Source of the DNA: Bryobacter sp. CoA8 C33
GTDB taxonomy: Bacteria > Acidobacteriota > Terriglobia > Bryobacterales > Bryobacteraceae
Direction of reading: 5' to 3'
Length of the DNA: 64,000 bases
Assembly (NCBI GenBank): GCA_019931185.1
Contig: JAINDK010000010.1
Location: forward strand, 1 to 64,000
A model generated the notes under the pieces. It ran no database searches, was not told the origin of the DNA, and saw only the letters and a list, made by a program, of their open reading frames with translations. Both the position numbers and the translations under genes were made by a program. This document shows, piece by piece, positions 1 to 8,594 of this stretch; within the stretch, counting starts at the first letter, position 1, and every line of letters begins with the position of its first letter.

Positions 1-130
1 CCCCGGAGTCGGCCAGCAAAAGTATGCGGGCTCTTTCGGCCATGCGCACCGGCGTCTTGCGCCCGGTGGCCCAGGCCGCCAACGTCGCTTTTTCATCGGT
101 GGTCAGTTCAACTTGGGGCGCAACTCGCAT
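1..130 (-). CDS. IS630-type transposase, N-terminal fragment cut by the window edge
   Basis: Reading leftward from ATG at 130 gives 43 codons with no stop before the edge. The peptide begins MRVAPQVELTTDEKATL and continues with WATGRKTPVRMAERARILLL. A short acidic lead followed by a helix-turn-helix rich in 'RxAxRARILLLA' is typical of the DNA-binding N-terminus of IS630/Tc1-type transposases. The catalytic DDE domain would lie outside the window, so completeness cannot be judged. Terminal inverted repeats were not identified in 131-307. Family assignment is from pattern recognition only. Confidence 0.65.
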   Translation of the reverse strand, partial: MRVAPQVELTTDEKATLAAWATGRKTPVRMAERARILLLADSG

Positions 131-307
131 CGGGAATCCGGCTCCTCGATTATAAAGATGCGCCAATCCTGATTGTGGTCGCTATTTATGAAGCACTGCA
201 CTGGCGCGGCTCCGCGCCCAACTCGGCCCGCAAGAAAAACTGCCCCAGTGTCCTCCACAACACATACGACAAGAAACACGCCAGAATATGAGCCTCCTGC
301 GCTCTTC
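131..307. other. Intergenic stretch beside the IS630 fragment
   Basis: No convincing gene is seen between the start of the transposase fragment and the stop of the S9A peptidase. If the insertion is recent, its outer end and a TA target duplication should lie here. No matching partner repeat is visible because the other end is outside the window. Confidence 0.4.
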
Positions 308-2404
308 CTATAGCAGCGGTTCGACTCCCAGCTCCTTCATGAGGAAGCTGTACATGTCCCTGGTGAGTTCAATCGATTTGCTCAAGTTGCTCGCCCCATG
401 ACCGGACATGGTCTCGATGCGGATGAGCGCCGGACGCTCCTTGGCAGCTTTTTCCTGTAAGGTGGCCGCGTATTTAAAGCTGTGAGCCGGCACGACACGG
501 TCATCGTGGTCCGCTGTCGTCACCATGACCGAGGGATATCGCTGGCCGGCGCGGATGTTGTGCAGCGGAGAATAAGCAAACAGAGCCCGAAACTCGGCGG
601 AATTATCGGCCGAGCCATAATCGCCAATCCAACCGGCCCCGGCCGTGAACTTGTGGAATCGCAGCATGTCCATTACGCCCACGTTGGGCAGGGCTGCCCG
701 GAACAAGTCCGGCCGCTGATTGATGACGGCACCCACCAGGAGTCCTCCATTCGACGTACCGGTCAACGCCAATTTTTCCTTGTTGGTGTAGCGATGGGCG
801 ATCAACCACTCGCTGGCGGCGATGCAATCATCAAAGACATTTTGCTTTTTCAGTTTCGTTCCCGCTTCATGCCAAGCTTCGCCATACTCGAGCCCACCCC
901 GCAGATTGACGCTTGCATAAACAAAGCCCTGTTCCAGCAGCGCCAGCCGCAGACTGTTGAACGTCGGCGGGACGTTGATGGCAAAGCCGCCATATCCATA
1001 GAGGAGGGTGGGATTGCCGCCGTCCAGTTTCAAACCTCGCTTGTGGATCAAAAACATCGGCACTTTGGTTCCATCTTTGCTGGTGACGAAGACCTGTTTG
1101 GTTTCCAGGGCATCCATCTGGAAGCCGGGGATGGCGGGGGAGAAGAATAAACTGGCCTGGCCAGTCGCCATGCTGTAGCGATAAAAGGAGGGTGGTGAAT
1201 TGAAACTCGAGAAGAGGTAGAAGAAATCCTTGCTGCCGGCCTCCTTGACGACATAAGAAAGAGTTCCTACTCCGGGTAAAGGCATTGGTCCTTCCGGCGC
1301 GCCATCGAGCCGGAAGCGCTCGACCACGCTCACGACATGCCTGGTGTAGCTGACAAACAGCTTACCGTCGGCAACCCAAGCCTCCTCCATCGCCTGTTCG
1401 GATTCGTGCACAAGAGGTTTTTCGCTTAACAGGCCCGTTCCCATGCCGAACTTCAAGATCTGTCCCCGTGGCGCCTTCGCCGTCGTGAGGATCAACAAGT
1501 TCTCCCCGTCGGCCTCGACTACTCTCCAAGTATCATCTGTCATCTCGGCGGCGACCGGCACAAATTTCCAAGGCTTGCGGCGCAGATCCACGACCAACAG
1601 TCCGTTGCCCTTCTTGCCCGTGCTGGCATCGGCAAACTCGAGAGCTCCAAACCGCTCGTCCTCGGTCACACTAAGATTGTGATAAGAGAGGGGCCGGGAG
1701 GGAGATTCATAAACCAACTCGTCCTGCTCCTGGCTCGTTCCGGCCCGGTGGTAGTAGACGCGATGAAACTTCATTTGCCCGGTTAGTTCCTTACCCTTTT
1801 CCGGGGCTGGATAACGGCTATAGAAAAAACCCGGGCCGAACCAGGCCAGCTCGGTGAATTTGAGCCATTCGAGCTTTTCCGGCAACAGCTTCTTCGTGCG
1901 CAGATCCATGACATAGGCTTGGCGCCAATCCGAGCCGCCCGAGGAAGTCTGGTAGGCCAAGTACCTTCCGTCCTTGGAGATCGAAACACCGCTGACGGCG
2001 ACTGTCCCGTCGGTGGAAAGAGTATTCGGGTTGAGAATCAGTTCGGGTTTTCCGTGCAGGCCTTTCTGCACGAACCAGGAGGACTGGTTATCGAGGCCGC
2101 TGTTCCGGCTCGTATAGAACAGGTCGCCGCGCGGGATCAGGCGGTCGAGCTTGGGATAATTCATCAATGTCTTCAACCGCTCGCCCAGCTTGGCGCGAAA
2201 CGGCACGCTAGCCCAATACTGATCGGTGTAGGCGTTTTGCCGCCGCACCCATTCGGCCGTCTCCGCGCTGCGATCATCCTCGAGCCAGCGATAAGGATCC
2301 TCGATCGGGACGCCATGGTAGTAATCCACCTGGGTCACTTTTTTTGTTGTGGGCCGCTCAGCCGCCAAATAGAATGCGCCAATCAGCATCAGTGCAACCT
2401 TCAT
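308..2404 (-). CDS. Prolyl oligopeptidase family serine peptidase (S9A)
   Basis: 698 residues, the usual length for prolyl endopeptidase, which cleaves short peptides after proline. The N-terminus MKVALMLIGAFYLAAE looks like a short signal peptide, so an exported enzyme is likely. The segment VDYYHGVPIEDPYRWLEDD is the family's N-terminal hallmark, followed by a beta-propeller region. The C-terminal alpha/beta hydrolase domain carries the nucleophile in GTSNGG (Ser about 551), the acid in DHDDRVVP (Asp about 634) and the His in SGHGAS (about 669). The gene lies 11 bp downstream of a second S9 peptidase on the same strand and is probably co-transcribed with it. Confidence 0.93.
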   Translation of the reverse strand: MKVALMLIGAFYLAAERPTTKKVTQVDYYHGVPIEDPYRWLEDDRSAETAEWVRRQNAYTDQYWASVPFRAKLGERLKTLMNYPKLDRLIPRGDLFYTSRNSGLDNQSSWFVQKGLHGKPELILNPNTLSTDGTVAVSGVSISKDGRYLAYQTSSGGSDWRQAYVMDLRTKKLLPEKLEWLKFTELAWFGPGFFYSRYPAPEKGKELTGQMKFHRVYYHRAGTSQEQDELVYESPSRPLSYHNLSVTEDERFGALEFADASTGKKGNGLLVVDLRRKPWKFVPVAAEMTDDTWRVVEADGENLLILTTAKAPRGQILKFGMGTGLLSEKPLVHESEQAMEEAWVADGKLFVSYTRHVVSVVERFRLDGAPEGPMPLPGVGTLSYVVKEAGSKDFFYLFSSFNSPPSFYRYSMATGQASLFFSPAIPGFQMDALETKQVFVTSKDGTKVPMFLIHKRGLKLDGGNPTLLYGYGGFAINVPPTFNSLRLALLEQGFVYASVNLRGGLEYGEAWHEAGTKLKKQNVFDDCIAASEWLIAHRYTNKEKLALTGTSNGGLLVGAVINQRPDLFRAALPNVGVMDMLRFHKFTAGAGWIGDYGSADNSAEFRALFAYSPLHNIRAGQRYPSVMVTTADHDDRVVPAHSFKYAATLQEKAAKERPALIRIETMSGHGASNLSKSIELTRDMYSFLMKELGVEPLL

Positions 2405-2415
2405 CGCTTCTTCTC

Positions 2416-4425
2416 CTACTGCCCGGCAACATGAACTGAAGTATTCGTGGGCTTGAGGTACTTTGCGTACCAGTCGAGGTAACGCTGCATGCGGTCGCGC
2501 TGAAAGCTGGGCCGCAGGATCCCATGGTTCTCGCCGGGATAGATAATGAGCTGCGTCTCCGTCCCGACATTCTTGAGCGCCTGGTACATCTGTTCGCTGC
2601 CGAGCAGGGGAACATTAAAGTCGCGGTCGCCGCCGAGAAACATGGTGGGAGTCTTGATCCGTTTAGCCTCGAGGAAGGGGTAGCTGATCTTGACCCAGCG
2701 TTCGAGACCCTTTTCCCAGGGTGGGCCAATCTCCTGGTCATACTGACGGATGTACTGATCATGACCATAGAAGGCGAGCGGAAAAGCAACGCCAGCACCG
2801 CTGATGCCGGCCTTGAAGCGCTGGTCGGTGGCGATGAGGTAATTGGTCAGAATCCCACCGTAGCTCCATCCTCCGACGCCGAGACGCTCCGGGTCGGCCA
2901 CGCCGATCTTGACTGCATGATCGATACCGGCATGGAGATCGATTACTTCCTTGTTGCCCCAGTCTCCAGCAATGCTGACGGTGTATTGCTGGCCACGACC
3001 GCTACTGCCGCGGTAGTTGACATTCAAGACAGCGTAACCCTGAGCGGCAAAGATCTGCTCTTCGATGCGAAAGCTGTGCTGGTCTTGCGCGTTCGGTCCA
3101 CCGTGAATGCGAAGAAGAGTGGGTGCCTTGGTTCCCTGCGCATATCCGATCGGCTTGAATAGCAGGCCGTGGGCTTCATTTCCATCGCGTCCCGTGAAGG
3201 TAACTTCCTCGGGCGTGACCAATTTGACATCCTTCAAAACCTCTTCGTTGTGGGCGGTCAGCTTGCGCAGGGAGCCGCCCTCGATCACGTGCACCTCGCC
3301 CGGCATGGTGTCGGTTGCCACCAGGGCGGTCATGCAGGCGCCGGCCCGGTCGATTGAGGACATAGCCAGCTTGCCGCCGATCATACGCTCCACGGTGCTG
3401 CCGTTGACATGCACCTTCGCCGGATAAACGTTCATATCATCGGCCACGAGAAATTCAAGAGAACGGCCATCCGGGGTGAATTGTGGGCTGTTGACGCCGC
3501 GGTCGAGGTCAGCGGTCAGGATTTTCGGCGTGCCTCCATCGGCGCTGACCAGCGCCAGCCGGTTCATGTTGTATTCGCCCATCTTGTGTTGGCTGCCGAC
3601 CAGGTAGGCCACCCACTTGCCGTCCGGGCTCCAAACGGGTTGTGTGTCCTGCCCCGTAAAGGAAGTGAGCCGTTTGGGCGTGGCCCCAGCCTTGGCATCC
3701 ACAACCCAGATATCATTGTTCGGAACCCGGTCCCAATTGGCGTCGCGGTTGCTTTGGAAGAGCAGTTTGGTGCCATCCGGGCTCCAGGACACGGCGGTTT
3801 CCTCAAAGTTTTCGGCAGTCACCAATTCGAGCTTCTTCGTGGACAGATCGTACAGGTAGATGCGGTTCTTTTTCGTGCCCGTCAAATAGCCTGAACCATC
3901 ACGCTTAAAGCTGTAGCGGTCGATCACGATCGGCTTTGGCTTCTCGGCGCCGGCCGGGGCCTCGGCTTTTCTGTCCTCTTCGTCTTCGCGCAAAACTACC
4001 GCCAATTGCCTGGCGTTCGGCGACCATTCAAAAGCGCTCAGGCGTCCCTTGAAGTCTGTCAACTGTTGGGCTTCGCCTCCCCGCCTGTCGATTATCCAAA
4101 CCTGCGTGCCTTTCGCCTTTCCCGGCCGGGAGCTTAAGAACGAGAGATACTTACCGTCGGGACTCCATTTGGGCGAGTTCTCGCTATCTGCCGATGCCGT
4201 GACCCTCAGATTTTCCTTGCCATCGGTGCTGACCATCCACACATCCGTGTCCCGTTTGTCACCGGCGGCATCCACGGTCGACACTGTGTAGGCAATCCAT
4301 TTTGCATCCGGGGAGCACCGCGGATCTCCCACGGTTTTTAGCTTGTGCATGGTTTCAATGGTGAATAGCTGGCTTTGGGCGAAGGCCAAGAGGGCGCACC
4401 CGGCGATAGCCATGATCAACTTCAT
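2416..4425 (-). CDS. S9 family peptidase, acylaminoacyl/dipeptidyl-peptidase type
   Basis: 669 residues from ATG at 4425; the frame also opens at an upstream TTG (4443), but the ATG gives a clean signal peptide (MKLIMAIAGCALLAFAQ). The N-terminal two-thirds is a WD40-like propeller with repeated 'SPDGKWIAY', 'WSPDGKYLSF' and 'WSPDGTKLLF' blades. The C-terminal hydrolase domain has GWSYGG (nucleophile Ser about 521), GGDRDFNVP (Asp about 602) and GENHG (His about 634). Probably a periplasmic oligopeptidase that works alongside the downstream S9A enzyme. It lies 23 bp downstream of the oxidoreductase gene, so the three may form one operon. Confidence 0.92.
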   Translation of the reverse strand: MKLIMAIAGCALLAFAQSQLFTIETMHKLKTVGDPRCSPDAKWIAYTVSTVDAAGDKRDTDVWMVSTDGKENLRVTASADSENSPKWSPDGKYLSFLSSRPGKAKGTQVWIIDRRGGEAQQLTDFKGRLSAFEWSPNARQLAVVLREDEEDRKAEAPAGAEKPKPIVIDRYSFKRDGSGYLTGTKKNRIYLYDLSTKKLELVTAENFEETAVSWSPDGTKLLFQSNRDANWDRVPNNDIWVVDAKAGATPKRLTSFTGQDTQPVWSPDGKWVAYLVGSQHKMGEYNMNRLALVSADGGTPKILTADLDRGVNSPQFTPDGRSLEFLVADDMNVYPAKVHVNGSTVERMIGGKLAMSSIDRAGACMTALVATDTMPGEVHVIEGGSLRKLTAHNEEVLKDVKLVTPEEVTFTGRDGNEAHGLLFKPIGYAQGTKAPTLLRIHGGPNAQDQHSFRIEEQIFAAQGYAVLNVNYRGSSGRGQQYTVSIAGDWGNKEVIDLHAGIDHAVKIGVADPERLGVGGWSYGGILTNYLIATDQRFKAGISGAGVAFPLAFYGHDQYIRQYDQEIGPPWEKGLERWVKISYPFLEAKRIKTPTMFLGGDRDFNVPLLGSEQMYQALKNVGTETQLIIYPGENHGILRPSFQRDRMQRYLDWYAKYLKPTNTSVHVAGQ

Positions 4426-4448
4426 ATGCAAGCAGTGTAACAACTCGA

Positions 4449-5372
4449 TTAAGGCCGAATCAGCAGTTTGCCGCGGGTTCGTCCGGTCTGACTGGCCTCG
4501 AGCGCCGCACGGGTTTCGGTTAGGGAAAACTCCCGTTCGATGTTCATGCGCAGGGCCCCTTGCTCGACGAAGGAATTGATCCCGCGCAACCTCTGGCCGG
4601 AGGGTTGTATGCCAAAGACGGCAGTCTTCAACTTCCGTTCCCGCAGGACCTCGGCTGGGGGCAACTCATAAACGCTCGTTACGTAGCGCCCACCGGGCCG
4701 CAAGCCGCCAAGCGCCGCCATACCGGCCTTGATCCCGACGCAGTCCAAGAGCAGATCGATTGGCGGGACGGCCACGGCTGTCTGAGTTTGATAATCGATC
4801 GGTGTCGCTCCGAGTGCCGCGACGAATTCGAAGTTACGCCGGGAAGTGGTGGCCCATACTTCCGCGCCGACCGCACGCGCCAATTGAATGGCAGCCGAGC
4901 CTACCCCGCCCGCCCCGCCGAGAACCAGAACCCTTTCGCCCGCCCGTAGCGCCCCGTGCGTGAACAGACCATCCCAAGCCGTGATGCTGGCCACCGGCAA
5001 TGCGGCTGCCTCAGCCAGGCTGAATCCCGCGGGCGCTGGCGCCAGTTCGCCTTCGAGCATGAGTGCATACTCGGCAAAGGCACCGCAGCGCAACAGGTGA
5101 GGGTAACCGTAGATTGCATCCCCCGTGGACCACTCCGTGACGCCTTGCCCCACTTCCACCACCACACCCGAAAGATCGCAACCCAGCGTAAAGGGAAATC
5201 TCAGGTGCAACTGTTGGCGGAGAAACCCTTCGCGTAGCTTCCAGTCGACCGGGTTCACTGCCGCCGCGGCCACCCTGACCACGACTTCACCGGGGCCCGC
5301 AACCGGTTGATCCATTTCCTCAACGACCACGGCTGAAGGTCCGCCATAGCCATAAATCCGCGCCGCTTTCAT
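4449..5372 (-). CDS. NAD(P)-dependent alcohol dehydrogenase / quinone oxidoreductase-like protein (zinc-free MDR family)
   Basis: 307 residues. The N-terminal GroES-like half contains AVNPVDWKLREG and LGCDLSGVV, the pattern of quinone oxidoreductase-type MDR enzymes. The Rossmann half has the nucleotide-binding loop GGAGGVGSAAIQLA at about residues 150-163. The cysteine-rich structural zinc loop of classical alcohol dehydrogenases is absent. It ends with TGRTRGKLLI, the usual C-terminus of the subfamily. The substrate cannot be read from sequence. ATG at 5372. Confidence 0.88.
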   Translation of the reverse strand: MKAARIYGYGGPSAVVVEEMDQPVAGPGEVVVRVAAAAVNPVDWKLREGFLRQQLHLRFPFTLGCDLSGVVVEVGQGVTEWSTGDAIYGYPHLLRCGAFAEYALMLEGELAPAPAGFSLAEAAALPVASITAWDGLFTHGALRAGERVLVLGGAGGVGSAAIQLARAVGAEVWATTSRRNFEFVAALGATPIDYQTQTAVAVPPIDLLLDCVGIKAGMAALGGLRPGGRYVTSVYELPPAEVLRERKLKTAVFGIQPSGQRLRGINSFVEQGALRMNIEREFSLTETRAALEASQTGRTRGKLLIRP

Positions 5373-5409
5373 CCAGAGTTACGATGCCGGCCAGGGCAGG
5401 GAAGATGCG

Positions 5410-6522
5410 CTAAGGTTTGCGCGGCTTCGAGCCGTCCTCCTTGGGAACATCCTTTGTGATCGAACCTTCCTTGAACATCTCGCTGTCGAGCGCATCGGGA
5501 GTATCGAAGGAAATCGAGGTATCGGCGCCAAACTTACGGTAGTTCCGGAACTCAATGTCGTTGCGGATCAGCAAGCGTCCTTCCCGCATGCGAACCTCGG
5601 CCCGCAGCGGAAGCAAGAACGTGCTTCCGGCAATCTCGGTGTAATCGTAGTCCAGCATGTTGCGGGCGACCTGGATGGGAAAACTCGCGGGCAAATCGAG
5701 GGCCTCGAGTGTGACGCGGAGGATCATTCCGGACTTTGCGTCGGCGTAAATCAATCCCGTGTAACCGGGTGTGACGCTCATGGTCTTTTCGTATTGAATC
5801 GCCCACCGCGAGCGGGATTGAGGCACCTGGTAACGGATGACATGAGCCCGGTGCTTGCGCAATGTTCCCCAGCGCTCCCACTGGAAAGCTGTATCGCTGC
5901 GCGCCTCGAAAATTTCGCGCAGCATGTCGCCAAATTCACCGGTCGAGGTTGCTCCACCGAGCTTATCCCAGTCAATGTCCTTGTACTGATTGTTGACAAA
6001 CAAGATTTTCTTCTCTTCCTTGCGCTGGAAGTAGCTGAGCTTGGCGGTGATCGTGTCGGCGGCAACCCAATACTCGAGTCCAGCGGGATCGTAGAACCTC
6101 CGGGTGACTTGGGTGCAAAGGAAATCGGGCAAGCCCTTGTCGTAGTTCAGCGCATACTCCCGGAGTTCCTCAATCAACTTTCGCTGTTCGGCTTCGGTGG
6201 GAGGGGGGATCAGAGCCGCGACGGGTTGGTCGGCGGGACGAGTGCTCGCCTTGGGGGGCGGGAGTTTGGCGCTGGCCTCGGCCAGCAAGCGAAGCTGGTC
6301 ATAAGTCTTTGGCCCCATTCCACTGGCCAGCAATTCTTCAATCTGCCCGGGCGGCAGTTGTTCGGTGAGCAGCACCTTCTTCAAATAATTCGCCATCTGA
6401 TCGTCGCGGTGCTTGAGCCGCAAGGAACTCTTGACGAATTGCAGCAGTTGCTCGGAGGTAAATTTCATCTGCCCCCAGGCGCATCCCGCTGCGAGCGCCA
6501 GCAACAGCAATAAGGTCCTCAT
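5410..6522 (-). CDS. Exported protein of unknown function
   Basis: 370 residues beginning with a clear signal peptide (MRTLLLLLALAAGCAWG). An N-terminal helical region up to about residue 75 is followed by a proline-rich linker (PPPKASTRPADQP) and a C-terminal beta-rich domain with alternating hydrophobic strands such as GYTGLIYADAKSGMILRV. That pattern recalls outer-membrane lipoprotein-sorting (LolA-like) folds, but I do not recognise the family. No catalytic motif is evident. It sits between an MDR oxidoreductase and a DUF3108 protein, all on the minus strand with short gaps. Confidence 0.75.
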   Translation of the reverse strand: MRTLLLLLALAAGCAWGQMKFTSEQLLQFVKSSLRLKHRDDQMANYLKKVLLTEQLPPGQIEELLASGMGPKTYDQLRLLAEASAKLPPPKASTRPADQPVAALIPPPTEAEQRKLIEELREYALNYDKGLPDFLCTQVTRRFYDPAGLEYWVAADTITAKLSYFQRKEEKKILFVNNQYKDIDWDKLGGATSTGEFGDMLREIFEARSDTAFQWERWGTLRKHRAHVIRYQVPQSRSRWAIQYEKTMSVTPGYTGLIYADAKSGMILRVTLEALDLPASFPIQVARNMLDYDYTEIAGSTFLLPLRAEVRMREGRLLIRNDIEFRNYRKFGADTSISFDTPDALDSEMFKEGSITKDVPKEDGSKPRKP

Positions 6523-6558
6523 ATCTTAAGCATACGGCTTTGGGCTGGCGCCGGTTTC

Positions 6559-7287
6559 CTAACGCGAGCGCTCGAGTTGCAGGGTCACCGTGCCGATATA
6601 GAACCGCATCGCGATCCGGATCTGAGCCGGAATCTTGGCGGTGTCGTCGGTGAACCAGATATGGAGCCTGGCCTTGCGGGCATAAAGCATGCCATCAAAC
6701 AAGAAAGCCTCGCAGCGGACGGTGTTGAACTCCCCGGCCGGTGTCCGGATCTTTTCCCGGCCCTGGACCTCGACCCGGGCATTGACAAATTTCTTGCCGT
6801 CACTGACAGGAACATGCAGGGTTGTACCCGGCTCGAATTTCAGCCGCCGCAATTCGACAAGAGCTCCGATGACGTCGAAGGCACAGGAGGGAATCTCAGT
6901 CTCCCGGTTGATGATGGAGTTCTTGACCAGATCCCGTTCCTGGAATGCCGCCTTCTTAGCTGCGCGGTCGAAGGTTACGGCAGTCTCCCGTTTGCGGCCC
7001 CCTTCGCTGGCTCGCAGAAGGGTGGAAAGAGTGCAACCCTGTTCATCGAGGTTCGTGATGTATTCATTTCGAATGGGAAGCAGCTTGCTTACCAGACCTT
7101 GCGATTCCAATCCCACCAAAGCCTTGCCGCCGCGGGCCTCAGCCGGAGTCCATTTGAGAGAGGCACGTCCGGCATTGATCATCCGCCATTCTACCCGGTA
7201 GGCAAGATCGATAGGACGGTCTTGGCCCGTCATTGCGACAGGAATAATAGTAGGCAGCAGAAGCCACCACGGCAACGCGGTTTTCAA
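6559..7287 (-). CDS. DUF3108 domain-containing exported protein
   Basis: 242 residues reading from a TTG codon at 7287 (TTG AAA ACC GCG), which gives a signal peptide (KTALPWWLLLPTIIPVA). The mature part starts with LAYRVEWRMINAGRASLKW, the opening strand pattern of DUF3108 proteins, and continues with a beta-sandwich-like alternation (RCEAFLFDGMLYARKARLHI). Members are periplasmic or envelope proteins of unknown biochemical role. The gene lies just downstream of the respiratory operon but is separated from it by a stem-loop, so it is probably a separate or attenuated unit. Confidence 0.82.
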   Translation of the reverse strand: MKTALPWWLLLPTIIPVAMTGQDRPIDLAYRVEWRMINAGRASLKWTPAEARGGKALVGLESQGLVSKLLPIRNEYITNLDEQGCTLSTLLRASEGGRKRETAVTFDRAAKKAAFQERDLVKNSIINRETEIPSCAFDVIGALVELRRLKFEPGTTLHVPVSDGKKFVNARVEVQGREKIRTPAGEFNTVRCEAFLFDGMLYARKARLHIWFTDDTAKIPAQIRIAMRFYIGTVTLQLERSR

Positions 7288-7311
7288 ATTTAGATCATAC
7301 CCTCAAACGAT

Positions 7312-7351
7312 TCGCGTCTGGAACACCGGGCTAGGGAGAGTCCAGACGCGA
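7312..7351 (-). terminator. Perfect 11-bp stem-loop after the respiratory operon
   Basis: TCGCGTCTGGA (7312-7322) and TCCAGACGCGA (7341-7351) are exact inverted complements around an 18-nt loop. The structure lies 36 bp past the stop of the last oxidase gene (7388) and 24 bp before the DUF3108 start. Only a short, mixed T-rich stretch (ATCGTTTGAG) follows in the direction of transcription, so it is not a textbook intrinsic terminator. It could be a terminator, an attenuator or a 3'-end mRNA-stabilising hairpin. Confidence 0.55.
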
Positions 7352-7387
7352 GCTTCGACGTCAATCCGCAGAGATTGGTTTCGTTTT

Positions 7388-7825
7388 CTAATGTTTGGGC
7401 GCCACCGCGGGGGCGGCGGGTTTCGCCGGTGCGGCTGCAGCATCCACATTGAGGCTGGGCAGAGCCGGTTGATCAAGCGGACCCTTGTAAGTGGCTGGAC
7501 GGGTATCCCAGCGGGAGTCGGCATCGACCAAGCAGAAGCCCAAGAACACAGCCAGGAAGAGGAGCGTGCTGACAAAAATCAATCCGTTGATCGGCTTGTC
7601 GTCCTTCAAATGCATGAAGAACAAGGCCACGAGAGAAGCCTTGATGGTGGCAATCGTCATGGCGATCACTACGTTGGCCGTCGAGGAACCAAAGTTCACC
7701 TGAGCGGCTCCAACCGTGATGACGGTCAGCAGCAACAAGATCAGCAGGATGTAGAGATAACCCTTCCATCCATGCTCGTGGGTGTGTTCGCCGGAGTGGT
7801 CCAGTGTGTCCGTATGTGTGCTCAT
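7388..7825 (-). CDS. coxD: Cytochrome c oxidase subunit IV
   Basis: 145 residues with three hydrophobic segments (about residues 24-46, 54-73, 80-101) and the motif ALFFMHLKDD typical of the small prokaryotic subunit IV of caa3/aa3 oxidases. It is the last gene of the respiratory operon, 25 bp after subunit III. The N-terminus carries five His in 18 residues. The C-terminus is a low-complexity Ala/Pro tail ending APKH. Both features recur in other subunits of this operon. Confidence 0.88.
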   Translation of the reverse strand: MSTHTDTLDHSGEHTHEHGWKGYLYILLILLLLTVITVGAAQVNFGSSTANVVIAMTIATIKASLVALFFMHLKDDKPINGLIFVSTLLFLAVFLGFCLVDADSRWDTRPATYKGPLDQPALPSLNVDAAAAPAKPAAPAVAPKH

Positions 7826-7850
7826 GGTTGATTCTCTTCTTTCACTCCGT

Positions 7851-8573
7851 TTAGGTAATCAGGTACAACAGCGGGAACAGATAGATCCAGATCAGATCGA
7901 CCAAGTGCCAGTAGAGGCCGATCAGATCGACCGGAGTGAAGTACTCGCTGCTGTAGTCGCCCTTGATCGAGCGGATGATAAGGTAGGTGATCGCCCCCAT
8001 TCCGCCGAGGACGTGAAAACCGTGAAGCCCGGTCATCATGAAATAGAAACTGAAAAACACAAACATGTTCGGGACCGCGTCCGGGCCGGTATAGCTAAAG
8101 AATTTGCCCGGCAAAAGACCGTCATGCAGTTTGTGAGAATACTCGAAATACTTCACCACCATGAAGCCACCGGCGAAGCCCAATGTGAGCAGGAGATTGG
8201 TAATCAGCACGCCTCTTTTGTTCCCATTGCGGTTGTTGGAGGCAGCCCAAACCGCCATGACCATTGTGAAGGAACTGATCAGCAGGAAGCAGGTGTTGAG
8301 TGCTCCCAACTTCCAGTCGAGGTGGTGATGGCCGGCGACGAAAGCTTCCAGGTGCCGGGACTGCATAATGCCATAGCCGACGAAGAGACCGCCGAATAGC
8401 AAAATTTCCGTCGCCAGGAAGAGCCACATACCGATTTTGGAGGCATCGAATTGCTGCTCCATCGTCGTGAAATGGTGCTGGTGAAAGGGGTGATGTTCGT
8501 GGGCATGGCCTTCGCCATGCCCATCGCCATGCCCATCCTGCATGATTAGACTTGCGTCATGCGCTTGACTCAT
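7851..8573 (-). CDS. coxC: Cytochrome c oxidase subunit III
   Basis: 240 residues, heme-copper oxidase subunit III, with about five membrane segments. Recognisable patches are SKIGMWLFLATEILLFGGLF, MMTGLHGFHVLGGM and GLYWHLVDLIWIYLFPLLY near the C-terminus. The 34-residue N-terminus holds ten His with Gly/Asp/Glu spacers (HGDGHGEGHAHEHHPFHQHH), well above what the fold needs. 21 bp downstream of subunit I. Confidence 0.93.
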   Translation of the reverse strand: MSQAHDASLIMQDGHGDGHGEGHAHEHHPFHQHHFTTMEQQFDASKIGMWLFLATEILLFGGLFVGYGIMQSRHLEAFVAGHHHLDWKLGALNTCFLLISSFTMVMAVWAASNNRNGNKRGVLITNLLLTLGFAGGFMVVKYFEYSHKLHDGLLPGKFFSYTGPDAVPNMFVFFSFYFMMTGLHGFHVLGGMGAITYLIIRSIKGDYSSEYFTPVDLIGLYWHLVDLIWIYLFPLLYLIT

Positions 8574-8594
8574 GATCTTGTTTATCTCCAGAAA

